Shown here piece after piece: positions 9,854 to 24,773 of a DNA stretch of 64,000 nt (position 1 is its first letter; the number at the start of each line of letters is the position of its first letter). The DNA is taken from positions 62,001 through 126,000 of the forward strand of contig NZ_AUFN01000012.1 in NCBI RefSeq assembly GCF_000426525.1. The letters run 5' to 3'. The position numbers were made by a program, and so were the translations under genes. The stretch comes from Nocardioides alkalitolerans DSM 16699 (lineage in GTDB: Bacteria > Actinomycetota > Actinomycetes > Propionibacteriales > Nocardioidaceae). The notes under the pieces are model-generated. The model was not told where the DNA came from, did not search any database, and was given only the letters and a program-made list of their open reading frames with translations.

Positions 9854-10957
9854 TCAGGACTTCGCGCCGTCGAGCTGGCCCTGGACCGTCTCCAGCAGCT
9901 CGTTCCAGGAGGTGACGAACTTGTCGACGCCCTCCTTCTCGAGCACGGAGATCACGTCGTCGTAGTCGACGCCCGCGGCGGCGATGGCGTCCATGACGGC
10001 CTTCGCGTCGTCGTACCGGGTGGTGACGAGGTCACCCTCGACCTCACCGTGGTCGGCGAAGGCGTCCATCGTCTTCTCCGGCATCGTGTTGACGGTGTCG
10101 CCGACGACGAGGTCGGTGACGTACATCGTGTCGCGGTAGTCCGGGTTCTTGACGCCCGTCGACGCCCACAGCGGGCGCTGGCGGTGGGCGCCGGCCGCGG
10201 CGAGCGCCTCCCAGCGCTCCCCGGTGAAGAACTCCTCGAACGCCTGGTAGGCGAGGCGGGCGTTCGCGACGCCGGCCCGGCCGAACAGCTCCTTGTCGGC
10301 GTCGGCCTTCTCGAGGCGCTTGTCGATCTCGCTGTCGACACGGGAGACGAAGAACGACGCGACCGAGTGGATCTTCGAGAGGTCGTGGCCGTTCGCCCGG
10401 GCCTTCTCGAGGCCCGTGACGTAGGCCTCCATGACGGCGCGGTAGCGCTCGAGGCCGAAGATCAGCGTCACGTTGACCGAGATGCCCTCACCGAGGGTGT
10501 CGGTGATCGCGGGCGCGCCCTCCGTGGTGGCCGGGATCTTGATCATCGCGTTGGGGCGGTCGACGGTGGCCCACAGCTCCTTCGCCGAGGCGAAGGTGGC
10601 GTCGGTGTCGGAGGCGAGGTCGGGGGAGACCTCGATGGACACGCGCCCGTCCTGACCGCCCGAGGCCTCGTAGACCGGGGCGAGCACATCGCACGCGTCG
10701 CGCACGTCGGTGGTCGTCAGTGCGAACACGGTGGTGTCGACGTCGGCGCCCTCGGCGGCGAGCTGGCGGACCTGCTCGTCGTACCGCTCCCCGTCGGAGA
10801 GGGCGGACGCGAAGATCGACGGGTTGGTGGTGACGCCCACCACCGACTTCTCCTTCACGAGCTCGGCGAGGTTGCCGGTCTCGATGCGCTCGCGCGAGAG
10901 GTCGTCGAGCCAGATGGACACACCCGCGTCAGCGAGTGCCTTGAGACGGTCGGACAT
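9854..10957 (-). CDS. tal: Transaldolase
   Basis: 367 residues from ATG 10957, preceded by a GGAGG at suitable distance. The Schiff-base lysine lies in [10 protein letters not shown], and the N-terminal [17 protein letters not shown] and [11 protein letters not shown] motifs are typical of actinobacterial TalB-like enzymes. It transfers a dihydroxyacetone unit between sugar phosphates in the non-oxidative pentose phosphate pathway. It lies between tkt (61 bp away) and pgi in the same direction. Confidence 0.96.
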   Translation of the reverse strand: MSDRLKALADAGVSIWLDDLSRERIETGNLAELVKEKSVVGVTTNPSIFASALSDGERYDEQVRQLAAEGADVDTTVFALTTTDVRDACDVLAPVYEASGGQDGRVSIEVSPDLASDTDATFASAKELWATVDRPNAMIKIPATTEGAPAITDTLGEGISVNVTLIFGLERYRAVMEAYVTGLEKARANGHDLSKIHSVASFFVSRVDSEIDKRLEKADADKELFGRAGVANARLAYQAFEEFFTGERWEALAAAGAHRQRPLWASTGVKNPDYRDTMYVTDLVVGDTVNTMPEKTMDAFADHGEVEGDLVTTRYDDAKAVMDAIAAAGVDYDDVISVLEKEGVDKFVTSWNELLETVQGQLDGAKS

Positions 10958-11018
10958 TGCTGCCTCCTGGATGGGGTGCGGACGTGCAGATGGGGGGCCG
11001 GGCCGTGAGCCCGACGGG

Positions 11019-13121
<2,103 letters not shown>

Positions 13122-13337
13122 GAGGATCCTCTCGGGGGGTGCGGGGTGGTGACGCTGCGGTCGGATTGCCGGCACCAGGGCGGTACCCGTCGTCGTGACG
13201 GGCCACCGGTGGGGCGCACCGACGGGTGATGCCGAGCCTACTGGTGGCAAGGTCTAGACTCGACCCCGCATTCGACCCGTTCGCCCACTGGACCCCACCC
13301 GGGGATCCGGCCGGGCGCAGCCCTCCTGAGGACCTAC

Positions 13338-14468
13338 GTGACGTACACCGGCCAGTCGGCCTCCTCCGCCTCTCGCGCGGGCGGGTCGACCGACGGAACG
13401 GACGCCCACACCTCCACCGAACCGGGGCATCCCGTGACCGACGACCACCGCTCCGACGAGCGTGCCCACGACGCTGCCCACGGTCGCCACGACCTGCCGG
13501 CGGCCCCCCTCGCGGCGGGCGTCGAGGAGACCGCCGACGACCTCGGCGTGCGCGACGAGCCCGCTCCGAGCGGCAAGCCGTCGTTCCGGGACGTCGTCGC
13601 GGCGTACGTCGGCCTCACCAAGCCGCGGGTCATCGAGCTGCTGCTGCTCACCACGGTCCCCGTGATGTTCTTCGCCGCCCGCGGCGTGCCCCCGCTCGGC
13701 CTCGTGCTCGCCACGGTCGTCGGCGGTGCCCTCTCGGCCGGCTCCGCGTCGGTGCTCAACTGCGTCTACGACCGCGACATCGACGAGCAGATGCGGCGCA
13801 CCCGGCGACGGGCCCTGCCCCGCCACATCGTTACGCCCCGCGCGGCGCTCGTCTTCGGTCTCACGCTCGGCGTCGTCTCGACCGTCGTGCTGTTCGTGTG
13901 GGTCAACCCGCTCTCCGCCGCGCTCTCGGTGACCGCGAACGCGTTCTACGTGCTCGTCTACACGATGGTGCTCAAGCGCCGCACGACCCAGAACATCGTC
14001 TGGGGCGGCGCGGCCGGCTGCTTCCCCGCGCTCATCGGCTGGACCGCCGTGACCAACGAGCTCGCGTGGGCGCCCGTCATCTGCTTCCTGGTCGTCTTCT
14101 TCTGGACGCCCCCGCACACCTGGGCGCTCGCACTGCGCTACCGCGAGGACTACGCGAACGTCGCCGTCCCGATGCTGCCGGTCGTCGCGCCCGCGAACGT
14201 CGTGGCCCGCCAGATCGTCCTCTACTCCTGGGTGATGGCCGGCGTCTCGCTGCTGCTGTGGCCGGTCGCCGACACGGGCCTGTTCTACCCGGTCGCCGCC
14301 GTCGTGCTCGCCGCCGTCTTCCTCGTCGAGGCCCACCGCATGTGGGCCCGCTCGCGCGGCACGGAGGACCTCGGCGTCATCAAGCCGATGCGCCTCTTCC
14401 ACACGTCGAACCTGTACCTGTCGCTGCTGTTCGTCGCCATCGCGATCGACCCGCTGCTGCCCTTCTGA
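13338..14468 (+). CDS. ctaB: Protoheme IX farnesyltransferase (heme O synthase)
   Basis: UbiA-family membrane prenyltransferase that farnesylates heme b for cytochrome oxidase. GTG 13338 has a GAGG six bases upstream and gives 376 residues; GTG 13434 would give 344. The first 85 or so residues are a polar, disordered-looking extension; the conserved part begins at about 87 ([20 protein letters not shown]). The Asp-rich motif [15 protein letters not shown] and the second motif [16 protein letters not shown] are intact, with about eight membrane segments. It is divergent from tkt and convergent with ctaA. Confidence 0.93.
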   Translation: MTYTGQSASSASRAGGSTDGTDAHTSTEPGHPVTDDHRSDERAHDAAHGRHDLPAAPLAAGVEETADDLGVRDEPAPSGKPSFRDVVAAYVGLTKPRVIELLLLTTVPVMFFAARGVPPLGLVLATVVGGALSAGSASVLNCVYDRDIDEQMRRTRRRALPRHIVTPRAALVFGLTLGVVSTVVLFVWVNPLSAALSVTANAFYVLVYTMVLKRRTTQNIVWGGAAGCFPALIGWTAVTNELAWAPVICFLVVFFWTPPHTWALALRYREDYANVAVPMLPVVAPANVVARQIVLYSWVMAGVSLLLWPVADTGLFYPVAAVVLAAVFLVEAHRMWARSRGTEDLGVIKPMRLFHTSNLYLSLLFVAIAIDPLLPF

Positions 14469-14486
14469 GGCAGCGGCGGCCCGGCG

Positions 14487-15437
14487 TCAGGCAGGCGTCG
14501 TACGACGCGTGGCTCGCACCAGCACCCACGCCAGGCAGGCGGAGCAGACGCCCGCGCCGACGAGGTGGATCGCCACGAGCACCTCGGGCAGCCCGGTGAA
14601 GTACTGCGTGAGGCCCACGGCCCCCTGCGCCACCAGCACGCCCAGCAGGACGACGACGGCCCGCACGAGGCGCGCGTCGCCGCTGCGGCGGGCGACCACG
14701 AGGGCCAGCCCCGTGAGCGCGACGAGCACGTACACCGACGCCGCGTGCACGTGCGAGAAGAGCTGCGGGTCGAGCCCCGTGCGGGGCGAGTTCACGTCAC
14801 CGGCGTGGGGACCGCTGCCGGTCACCACCGTGCCGAGGTAGAGCGCGACCCACCCGGAGACGAAGACGGCGAGCGCCGTGCGTCGTACGACGGGCGCGTG
14901 GGGCGGCTGGACGGTCCCGGCGTCCGGGTGGCGCAGGAGATCGAGCAGGCGCACGCAGAGCGCCACGATCGCCAGCGACACGAGCAGGTGGAACGCGACG
15001 ATCCACGGGTTGAGGTCGGTGAGCACCGTCACGCCCCCGATCAGGGCCTGGGCGGGGATCCCGAGACCGATGACGAAGGCCACCTTCGCGGCGCGGCGGC
15101 GACGGGCGCGCCAGGCCGCGAGGAAGGTGAGCAGCGCGATCAGCGCCAGCGCGAAGGTGAGCAGGCGGTTGCCGAACTCGATCGCGCCATGGATGCCCAG
15201 GCTGCCGTGCGGCACGTACGACTCGTCGGTGCACCGCGGCCAGGTGGGGCACCCGAGCCCCGAGCCCGTGAGGCGCACGACGCCACCGGTCAGCACGATC
15301 GCGATGTTCGCGACGAGGTTGGCGATCGCCAGGGGCACGAGCCCCCGAGCGGCGGCGGCGTCGACGCGGTCCAGGAAGGTCGGACCACCCGGGCCGGCGC
15401 TCGGACGGTCGCGGCGCTCGGTGGTGGACGAGGTCAT
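14487..15437 (-). CDS. ctaA: Heme A synthase (COX15/CtaA family)
   Basis: 316 residues from ATG 15437. Eight membrane segments in two four-helix halves. It oxidises the C8 methyl of heme O to make heme A. The first extracellular loop has the Cys pair in SGLGCPTWPRC, and the helix after it has IEFGNRLLTF with the conserved Glu; the second half has HLLVSL and HVHAASVYVL and IHLVGAG as heme-ligand regions. It converges with ctaB; 4 bp separate it from the ABC-2 permease gene upstream. Confidence 0.93.
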   Translation of the reverse strand: MTSSTTERRDRPSAGPGGPTFLDRVDAAAARGLVPLAIANLVANIAIVLTGGVVRLTGSGLGCPTWPRCTDESYVPHGSLGIHGAIEFGNRLLTFALALIALLTFLAAWRARRRRAAKVAFVIGLGIPAQALIGGVTVLTDLNPWIVAFHLLVSLAIVALCVRLLDLLRHPDAGTVQPPHAPVVRRTALAVFVSGWVALYLGTVVTGSGPHAGDVNSPRTGLDPQLFSHVHAASVYVLVALTGLALVVARRSGDARLVRAVVVLLGVLVAQGAVGLTQYFTGLPEVLVAIHLVGAGVCSACLAWVLVRATRRTTPA

Positions 15438-15441
15438 GCGG

Positions 15442-16245
15442 TCACTCCCAGCGGAACAGACGGGTGGCGGCGGTGGCGCCGAGGAGCGCCCAGACGACGA
15501 GGACGAGAAGCGGACCGGCGGCGAGCGAGCCGTCGACCAGGGCCGCGCGGAAGGCGTCGCCGAGCGCGGCCGACGGCAGCACCGCCAGCAGCTCGCCGAC
15601 CCCACCGTACGACGAGCGGGGCAGCAGCACCGCACCGCCGACGAGCAGCAGCAGGTAGACCAGGTTGGCGATCGCCAGCGTCGCCTCGGCGCGCAGCGTC
15701 CCGGCCAGCAGGAGGCCCAGCGAGGCGAAGGCCGCGGTGCCCAGCACGGCGGCGAGCAGGGCGAGCGGCAGGGCGACCCAGCCGCCCGACGGGCTCCAGC
15801 CGAGCGCCAGGGCCACGGCCACGAGGACGACGGCCTGCACGACCTGGACCGTGAGCACCGCCCCGATCTTGCCGAGCAGGAGGCCCGAGCGGGGGAGCGG
15901 CGACGCCCCCAGGCGTTTGATCAGGCCGTAGCGCCGCTCGAAGCCGGTGGCGATCGCGAGCGAGGTGAAGGCGGTCGACATCACCGCGAGGGCCAGCACG
16001 CCGGGCGTCAGCACGTCGACCGCCCGGCCGTCGAGCTCGATCCCGCCGCGCTCCGCGCCGACGACCCCGCCGACGAGGGCGAGGATCGGGATGACGAGCG
16101 CGACCAGCAGCTGCTCGCCGTTGCGGAGCATCAGCCGCGTCTCCATGCGCGCCTGGGCGCGCACCTGCCGCAGGTACGGCGCGGCGCCGGGCGCCGGGGA
16201 GAACGGGCTGGTCACCGCGCCGGGACCACCGGACGCGGGGGTCAT
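15442..16245 (-). CDS. ABC-2 type transporter permease
   Basis: 267 residues with about six membrane helices (first about residues 46-66). The cytoplasmic ERRYGLIKRLGASPLPR loop after the second helix is typical of DrrB-like ABC-2 permeases. Its ATG overlaps the ATPase stop as ATGA, so the two form one exporter. Location next to ctaA is common in actinobacteria; the substrate is unknown, and drug or lipid export is only a family-based guess. Confidence 0.9.
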   Translation of the reverse strand: MTPASGGPGAVTSPFSPAPGAAPYLRQVRAQARMETRLMLRNGEQLLVALVIPILALVGGVVGAERGGIELDGRAVDVLTPGVLALAVMSTAFTSLAIATGFERRYGLIKRLGASPLPRSGLLLGKIGAVLTVQVVQAVVLVAVALALGWSPSGGWVALPLALLAAVLGTAAFASLGLLLAGTLRAEATLAIANLVYLLLLVGGAVLLPRSSYGGVGELLAVLPSAALGDAFRAALVDGSLAAGPLLVLVVWALLGATAATRLFRWE

Positions 16246-17201
16246 CGGGCCGTCTCCAGGGCCTCGTCGCCGAGCTCGCGCCCGGTGAGCTGGAGGAAGA
16301 CGTCCTCGAGAGTGCGCTGGCCCAGCGAGAGCGACTCGGGCAGCACCCCGTGACGCTCGCACCAGGCGGAGACGACCGCGAGGGTGGACGCGTCGGCAGG
16401 CCCGGTGATGAGCAGGCTCTGCGGACCGATGGCCGTCACCTCCGTCGCGGGGCCGAGCGCCTCCTGCAGCGACGCGGGGGCCTCGGGCGGGAAGGGCTCG
16501 GTCACGACGAGGCGGATCGTCGACGCGCCGGTGGCCCGGGTCAGCTCGAACGGGGAGCCGCTGACGACGAGCCGACCGTGGTCGATGACGTGCACCTGGT
16601 CGGCCAGGTGCTCGGCCTCGTCCATGTAGTGGGTGGTGAGCACGGTGGTGACGCCGGCGTCGCGCATCTCCTCGAGCAGCTCCCACGTCGTGCGCCGCAC
16701 GGCGGGGTCCATGCCCGCGGTCGGCTCGTCCACGAAGAGCAGCTCGGGTCGGCCGACCAGCGCCATGGCGAGACCGAGGCGCTGCTGCTGGCCGCCCGAG
16801 AGCCTCCGGTACGGCGTGCGCCCGCACTCGCCGAGGCCGAGGCGGTCGACGAGCATGGCGACGTCGAGGGGGTGGGCGTGCAGCGACGCCATGTGGCGGA
16901 GCATCTCGTCGGCGCGGACGCCGGACCAGGCGCCACCGGCCTGCAGCATGACGCCGATGCGGGGGAGGAGGGCGCGCCGCTCGCGGACCGGGTCGAGGCC
17001 GAGGACGCGGACGGTGCCCTCCTGGGCGCGGCGGTAGCCCTCGCAGGTCTCCAGCGTTGTCGTCTTGCCGGCGCCGTTGGGTCCGAGCACCGCGGTGATG
17101 GAGCCGGTGGCGACGGTGAGCGAGAGGCCGTCCACCGCGGCGGTCCCGCCGTACCGCATCACCAGGCCGTCGATCTCGACGGCGGGAGCAGGGGCGGGCA
17201 C
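16242..17201 (-). CDS. ABC transporter ATP-binding protein (DrrA/CcmA type)
   Basis: 319 residues from GTG 17201. Walker A GPNGAGKTTT (about residue 40), signature LSGGQQQRLGLA, Walker B LLFVDEPTAGMDP and the switch His in LTTHYMDEAEHLAD are all intact. The C-terminal 90 residues form the extra domain seen in DrrA-type exporters. It pairs with the downstream permease to drive ATP-dependent export. The frame remains open far upstream through antisense of the next gene, which is not coding. Confidence 0.93.
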   Translation of the reverse strand: MPAPAPAVEIDGLVMRYGGTAAVDGLSLTVATGSITAVLGPNGAGKTTTLETCEGYRRAQEGTVRVLGLDPVRERRALLPRIGVMLQAGGAWSGVRADEMLRHMASLHAHPLDVAMLVDRLGLGECGRTPYRRLSGGQQQRLGLAMALVGRPELLFVDEPTAGMDPAVRRTTWELLEEMRDAGVTTVLTTHYMDEAEHLADQVHVIDHGRLVVSGSPFELTRATGASTIRLVVTEPFPPEAPASLQEALGPATEVTAIGPQSLLITGPADASTLAVVSAWCERHGVLPESLSLGQRTLEDVFLQLTGRELGDEALETAR

Positions 17202-17324
17202 CGGGCAAGTGTAGGAGCCGAGGGGTTGTGGTCGGGCCCCAGCCTCGGCAGGGTGGAGCAGGACCGTGGTGGGCGCCCGCACGGCGCACCACCGACCTCG
17301 CCACGACCCTTCTCGGGAGTCCTC

Positions 17325-18290
17325 ATGAGGAAGCGCACCATCCTGCCCACCCACCCGTCGAGCAGTCCCGCCGAGGTCCCGCCGCCGGGCCCGTGCTCCT
17401 GCGGCGACCACGGCCCCGCTCCCGACGCCGGCCGGGCGGGGTCCGTCCGGCCCCTGACCCGCCGGGGGCTCCTCACTGGGGCCGCCCGCGTCGGCAGCGC
17501 CGCCGTGGCCGTCTGGGCGGGAGGCCGCCTCCTGGCTCCGTCTCCTGCCTTCGCCGTCGCCATCATGAACCCCTTCGCGGGCTACGCGGTGACCGGCACG
17601 TGGGCCGAGCACCTGGCCCGGGGGTCCAGCGGGGGCATCGACTACGGCATGGGCGTCGGTACGGCGCTGCCCGCCTCCGCGGGCGGCACGATCGGCAACA
17701 TCCCCGAGAACGGCACGGGTGGCCACACGGTCACCATCACGCACGCGGACGGCTGGAAGACCCAGTACATGCACCTCTCGGCGTTCAGCCGGAGCAACGG
17801 CGAGACCGTGGCCCAGGGCGACGTCGTCGGTCTCTCCGGCGGCGCACCGGGCGCACCGGGGTCGGGCTCGTCGACCGGCCCGCACGTGCACTGGCACATG
17901 ATCGACCCGTCCGGCGTCCGGCGGAACCCGCTCGAGCTGCTCGGCGGGGGAGGGGGCGGGGGCGGGCTCCCGAAGACCAGCACCGCCACCGACGGCGTCC
18001 CCGGCACGGTCTTCTGGCGGCGCGTCCAGAACGCGATGCGGATCGAGGAGGGGTATTCGGGCCCGATCGACGGGGACCCGGGCGTCCAGACGTGGTCGGC
18101 GCTGCAGCGGCACCTCGCCGCGCACCACGGGTACGGCGGGCCGATCGACGGGGTACCGGGGTCCCAGACGTACGCCGCGCTCCAGCGGCTCGCCGGCGCG
18201 CACGGCTACACGGGTCCCGTCGACGGGGCGATGGGACCGGAGTCCTGGCGGGGCGTGGCCCGCTGGGTGAACGCCGACTCCTACGACTGA
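17325..18290 (+). CDS. Tat-exported M23-like protein with three C-terminal peptidoglycan-binding-like repeats
   Basis: 321 residues from ATG 17325. A twin-arginine signal (LTRRGLLTGAARVG, about residues 45-58, then a hydrophobic stretch to AFA) indicates folded export. The M23/LytM-like domain follows (about 85-205) with GGIDYGMGVGT and GPHVHWHMID. The HxH half of the zinc site is present, but the His expected four residues before the Asp is Ser (SGGID). A glycine run leads to three repeated modules of about 38 residues (YSGPIDGDPGVQTWSALQ and two relatives), resembling PG_binding_1. It may be a wall-binding protein with altered catalysis. Confidence 0.8.
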   Translation: MRKRTILPTHPSSSPAEVPPPGPCSCGDHGPAPDAGRAGSVRPLTRRGLLTGAARVGSAAVAVWAGGRLLAPSPAFAVAIMNPFAGYAVTGTWAEHLARGSSGGIDYGMGVGTALPASAGGTIGNIPENGTGGHTVTITHADGWKTQYMHLSAFSRSNGETVAQGDVVGLSGGAPGAPGSGSSTGPHVHWHMIDPSGVRRNPLELLGGGGGGGGLPKTSTATDGVPGTVFWRRVQNAMRIEEGYSGPIDGDPGVQTWSALQRHLAAHHGYGGPIDGVPGSQTYAALQRLAGAHGYTGPVDGAMGPESWRGVARWVNADSYD

Positions 18291-18326
18291 GTCCGGCCGC
18301 GGCTCCCGGGTGCCCTGACCAGGCAG

Positions 18327-18345
18327 GAGGGTTAGGCCACCCTTG
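18327..18345. promoter_or_regulatory. Candidate DtxR/IdeR-type iron box upstream of sufR
   Basis: GAGGGTTAGGCCACCCTTG at 18327-18345. Read on the minus strand it matches 12 of 19 positions of the family consensus TTAGGTTAGCCTAACCTAA, including an unbroken GCCTAACC. It lies one base upstream of the candidate -35. Iron control of Fe-S assembly would make sense, but this is a single imperfect match and needs binding data. Confidence 0.35.
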
Positions 18346-18346
18346 C

Positions 18347-18386
18347 TTGAACACACCCTCCCATTAACGTCACACTCGTGTTGTGC
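18347..18386 (+). promoter_or_regulatory. Candidate sufR promoter with overlapping SufR operator
   Basis: A -35-like TTGAAC (18347-18352) and a -10-like CACACT (18371-18376) are separated by 18 bp. Overlapping the -10 is ACACT-N5-TGTGC at 18372-18386, one base off the ACACT-N5-TGTGA motif known for mycobacterial SufR. An operator over the -10 fits autorepression of the suf operon by SufR. The promoter elements are weak matches on their own. Confidence 0.5.
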
Positions 18387-18403
18387 AAATCAGTGGAGGA
18401 CAG

Positions 18404-19113
18404 GTGCGAGCGGGTTCTGCCCGTGGCGCCGAGGCCGACGCACCCACCCGGGCGCGCGTCGTGCAGACGATCCTCCAGAACGGCCCGTCCACCGCGGCCG
18501 ACCTCGCCGCCGCGCTCGACCTGACGCCGGCCGCCGTACGTCGTCACCTCGACCAGCTGGTAGAGGAGGCCGTGGTCGTGGCGAGCGAGCAGCGCATCCG
18601 TGGTGCCCGCGGCCGCGGCCGTCCCGCCCGGGTCTTCGCCCTGACGGAGACCGGCCGGGAGCAGTTCGACCACACCTACGACGACCTCGCCGTCCAGGCC
18701 CTGCGCTTCCTGGCGGAGACGGGCGGCGACGACGCCGTCCTCGAGTTCGCCCGCCGACGGGTCGCGTTCATCGAGCGCGACTTCGCCCGCGTGCGCGACG
18801 AGGCGCCCGACCTCAGCCCCGCCGAGGTGCTGGCCACCGTCCTCACCGACGAGGGCTACGCCGCCAGCGTGCGCGAGTCGCCCATCGGCGAGCAGCTGTG
18901 CCAGCAGCACTGCCCCGTCTCCCACGTGGCCCACGAGTTCCCCCAGCTGTGCGAGGCCGAGACGGAGGCCATCAGCGCCGTCCTCGGCCGCCACGTGCAG
19001 CGTCTCGCCACCATCGCCCACGGCGACGGTGTCTGCACCACCTGCATCCCCCGTCCCCCCGCGGTCCCCCGCGCGAGCAGTCCCACCGAACCCGAGCGAA
19101 ACGGAGCGTCCGC

Positions 19114-19117
<4 letters not shown>
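18404..19117 (+). CDS. sufR: SufR Fe-S-sensing repressor of the suf operon
   Basis: 237 residues from GTG 18404, with GGAGG four bases upstream; GTG 18383 would lie inside the candidate operator and is less likely. The N-terminal winged helix-turn-helix ([20 protein letters not shown], about residues 30-49) is followed by the C-terminal cluster-binding motif with Cys residues in [12 protein letters not shown] and FPQLCEAE, as in actinobacterial and cyanobacterial SufR. The holo-protein represses suf; loss of the cluster derepresses it. Its stop overlaps the sufB start (ATGA). Confidence 0.93.
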
Positions 19118-20541
<1,424 letters not shown>

Positions 20542-20640
20542 CGCACCGGTGGCGGGCCACCTCGACCTCGGTCGGGGTGCCCGCCCTCGGCGCGTCCCGC
20601 GCCCTCCCGCCCCACCCGCAACGTTCGAAAGACGAGAGAC

Positions 20641-21834
<1,194 letters not shown>

Positions 21835-21837
21835 GGC

Positions 21838-22173
21838 ATGGCCTTCGAGCGCGTCTGCGCGGTGGACGACGTGGCGGGCGACTCCGCCCACGCCGTCACC
21901 GTCGGGGACCTCGACGTGGCGGTCGCCCGCGACGGTGACGACTTCTACGCCATCGAGGACCTCTGCAGCCACGCCGCCGTCGCCCTCTCCGAGGGCGAGG
22001 TCGAGGACTGCCACATCGAGTGCTGGCTGCACGGCTCGCTGTTCGACCTGAAGACCGGTGCCCCCACCGGCCTCCCCGCCACCGAGCCGGTGGCCACCTA
22101 CCCGGTCGAGGTGCGGGGCAGCGACGTGTACGTCGACGTCGCCACCACGCTCAACGGCGTCACGCCGAGCTGA
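21838..22173 (+). CDS. Rieske-type [2Fe-2S] ferredoxin of the suf operon
   Basis: 111 residues. The cluster ligands are visible as CSH (about residues 42-44) and CWLH (61-64) in the order C-x-H...C-x2-H of Rieske proteins. Small soluble Rieske ferredoxins sit between sufD and sufC in many actinobacteria; a role as electron donor in cluster assembly is proposed by context only. It lies 3 bp after sufD and 57 bp before sufC. Confidence 0.92.
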   Translation: MAFERVCAVDDVAGDSAHAVTVGDLDVAVARDGDDFYAIEDLCSHAAVALSEGEVEDCHIECWLHGSLFDLKTGAPTGLPATEPVATYPVEVRGSDVYVDVATTLNGVTPS

Positions 22174-22230
22174 CCACCGGCGCCGCGTGCGCCGTACCCG
22201 AGAACTGCCGAAGCTGGAGATGAGAGAGAT

Positions 22231-22989
<759 letters not shown>

Positions 22990-23034
22990 GTCCGTCCACC
23001 ACGTCCGAGAAGTCCCGGGATCGAAGGAGACACC

Positions 23035-24303
23035 ATGGAAGGCTTGCTTCCGCAGCTCGAGGTCGTCCGCAAGGACTTCCCGATCCTGGAGCGGACCCTC
23101 GCGGGCGGCATGCCCCTCGTGTACCTCGACAGCGCCAACACGTCGCAGAAGCCGCAGTGCGTGATCGACACGATGGTCGACCACCTCGAGCGCCACAACG
23201 CGAACGTGGCGCGGGCGATGCACCAGCTCGGCGCGGAGGCGTCGGAGGCCTTCGAGACCGGTCGTGACCGGGTGGCGGCGTTCATCGGCGCCCCGTCGCG
23301 CGACGAGGTGATCTTCACGAAGAACGCCTCCGAGGCGCTGAACCTGGTCGCCAACACGTTCGCGTGGGCCCGTGGCGACCTGGCGGTGGGCGAGGGCGAC
23401 GAGGTCGTCATCACCGAGATGGAGCACCACTCCAACATCGTGCCGTGGCAGCTGCTCACGCAGCGCACGGGCGCGACGCTGCGGTGGTTCGGCCTCACCG
23501 ACGACGGCCACCTCGACCTCGAGGGCATCGACGACCTCATCACCGAGCGCACGAAGATCGTGTCGCTGACGTGGGTCTCGAACATGCTCGGCACCGTCAA
23601 CCCGATCGCCGCGATCACCCGCAAGGCGCACGAGGTCGGCGCGGTCGTCGTCGTCGACGCCTCGCAGGCGGCGCCGCAGCTGCCGATCGACCTGGCGGCG
23701 ATGGACGAGGCCGAGCGCCCCGACGTCATCGCGTTCACGGGCCACAAGGTCGTCGGCCCGACGGGCATCGGCGTGCTGTGGGGCCGACGCACCCTGATGG
23801 AGCAGCTGCCCCCGTTCCTCGGCGGCGGCGAGATGATCGAGACCGTGACGATGGAGCGGTCGACGTACGCCGGTCTGCCCCACCGCTTCGAGGCCGGGAC
23901 CCCGCCGATCGTCGAGGCCGTCGGCTTGGGCGCGGCGGTGGAGTACCTCTCCGACCTCGGGATGGAGGCGGTGCACGCGCACGAGCAGGCCATCACGGCG
24001 TACGCGCTCGAGGGCCTCGCCACCGTGCCCGGCCTGACCGTCCTCGGGCCGCTGGACGCCACGCAGCGCGGCGGTGCGATCAGCTTCGAGGTCGACGGGG
24101 TGCACCCGCACGACATCGCCCAGGTGCTCGACTCCCGCGGGGTCGCGGTGCGCGCCGGCCACCACTGCGCCAAGCCGGCGCACGCCCGGTACGGCGTCCA
24201 GTCGTCGACCCGGATGTCGTCGTACCTCTACACGACGCCGTCGGAGATCGACGCGCTCGTCGAGGCCCTGGAATACACCCGTTCCTACTTCAAGTTGGGT
24301 TGA
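23035..24303 (+). CDS. sufS: Cysteine desulfurase SufS
   Basis: 422 residues; PLP-dependent removal of sulfur from cysteine. The PLP lysine lies in FTGHKVVGPTGIGVLWG, the N-terminus has YLDSANTSQKP, and the catalytic Cys of group II desulfurases is in RAGHHCAKPAH (about residue 380). EMEHHSNIVPWQ is the aminotransferase V motif. The AAGGAGACACC before ATG 23035 is a good Shine-Dalgarno. It works with SufU from the next gene. Confidence 0.97.
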   Translation: MEGLLPQLEVVRKDFPILERTLAGGMPLVYLDSANTSQKPQCVIDTMVDHLERHNANVARAMHQLGAEASEAFETGRDRVAAFIGAPSRDEVIFTKNASEALNLVANTFAWARGDLAVGEGDEVVITEMEHHSNIVPWQLLTQRTGATLRWFGLTDDGHLDLEGIDDLITERTKIVSLTWVSNMLGTVNPIAAITRKAHEVGAVVVVDASQAAPQLPIDLAAMDEAERPDVIAFTGHKVVGPTGIGVLWGRRTLMEQLPPFLGGGEMIETVTMERSTYAGLPHRFEAGTPPIVEAVGLGAAVEYLSDLGMEAVHAHEQAITAYALEGLATVPGLTVLGPLDATQRGGAISFEVDGVHPHDIAQVLDSRGVAVRAGHHCAKPAHARYGVQSSTRMSSYLYTTPSEIDALVEALEYTRSYFKLG

Positions 24304-24305
24304 GC

Positions 24306-24773
24306 GTGAGCGCGACTGAGCTGGATGCCCTCTACCAGGAGATCATCCTCGACCACTACAAGAACCCCCACAACAAGGGACTCCGCGAGCCGCACGAGGC
24401 CGAGGTCCACCACGTGAACCCGACCTGCGGCGACGAGGTGACCCTCCGGGTGCACCTCACCGGCGAGCCCGGCGCCGAGACGGTCGCCGACGTGTCCTAC
24501 GACTCGGTCGGCTGCTCCATCTCGCAGGCGTCGGCGTCGGTGCTCACCGACCTCGTCATCGGCAAGCCGGTCGACGAGGCCCTCGCGATCCACGAGTCGT
24601 TCCTGACCCTGATGCAGGGTCGTGGCAACGTCGAGCCGGACGAGGACGTGCTCGAGGACGGCATCGCGTTCGCCGGTGTCGCCAAGTTCCCTGCCCGCGT
24701 CAAGTGCGCCCTCCTCTCGTGGATGGCGTGGAAGGACGCGACGGCCCGAGTCATCCAGGAGAAGGCATCATGA
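24306..24773 (+). CDS. sufU: SufU zinc-dependent sulfurtransferase
   Basis: 155 residues from GTG 24306, two bases after the sufS stop. The NifU-like fold has the three zinc-binding Cys in NPTCGDEVTL, SVGCSISQAS and RVKCALLSW plus the Asp after the first Cys, and the 18-21-residue insertion that distinguishes SufU from IscU. SufU accepts persulfide sulfur from SufS and passes it to SufBCD. Its stop overlaps the next start as ATGA. Confidence 0.95.
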   Translation: MSATELDALYQEIILDHYKNPHNKGLREPHEAEVHHVNPTCGDEVTLRVHLTGEPGAETVADVSYDSVGCSISQASASVLTDLVIGKPVDEALAIHESFLTLMQGRGNVEPDEDVLEDGIAFAGVAKFPARVKCALLSWMAWKDATARVIQEKAS

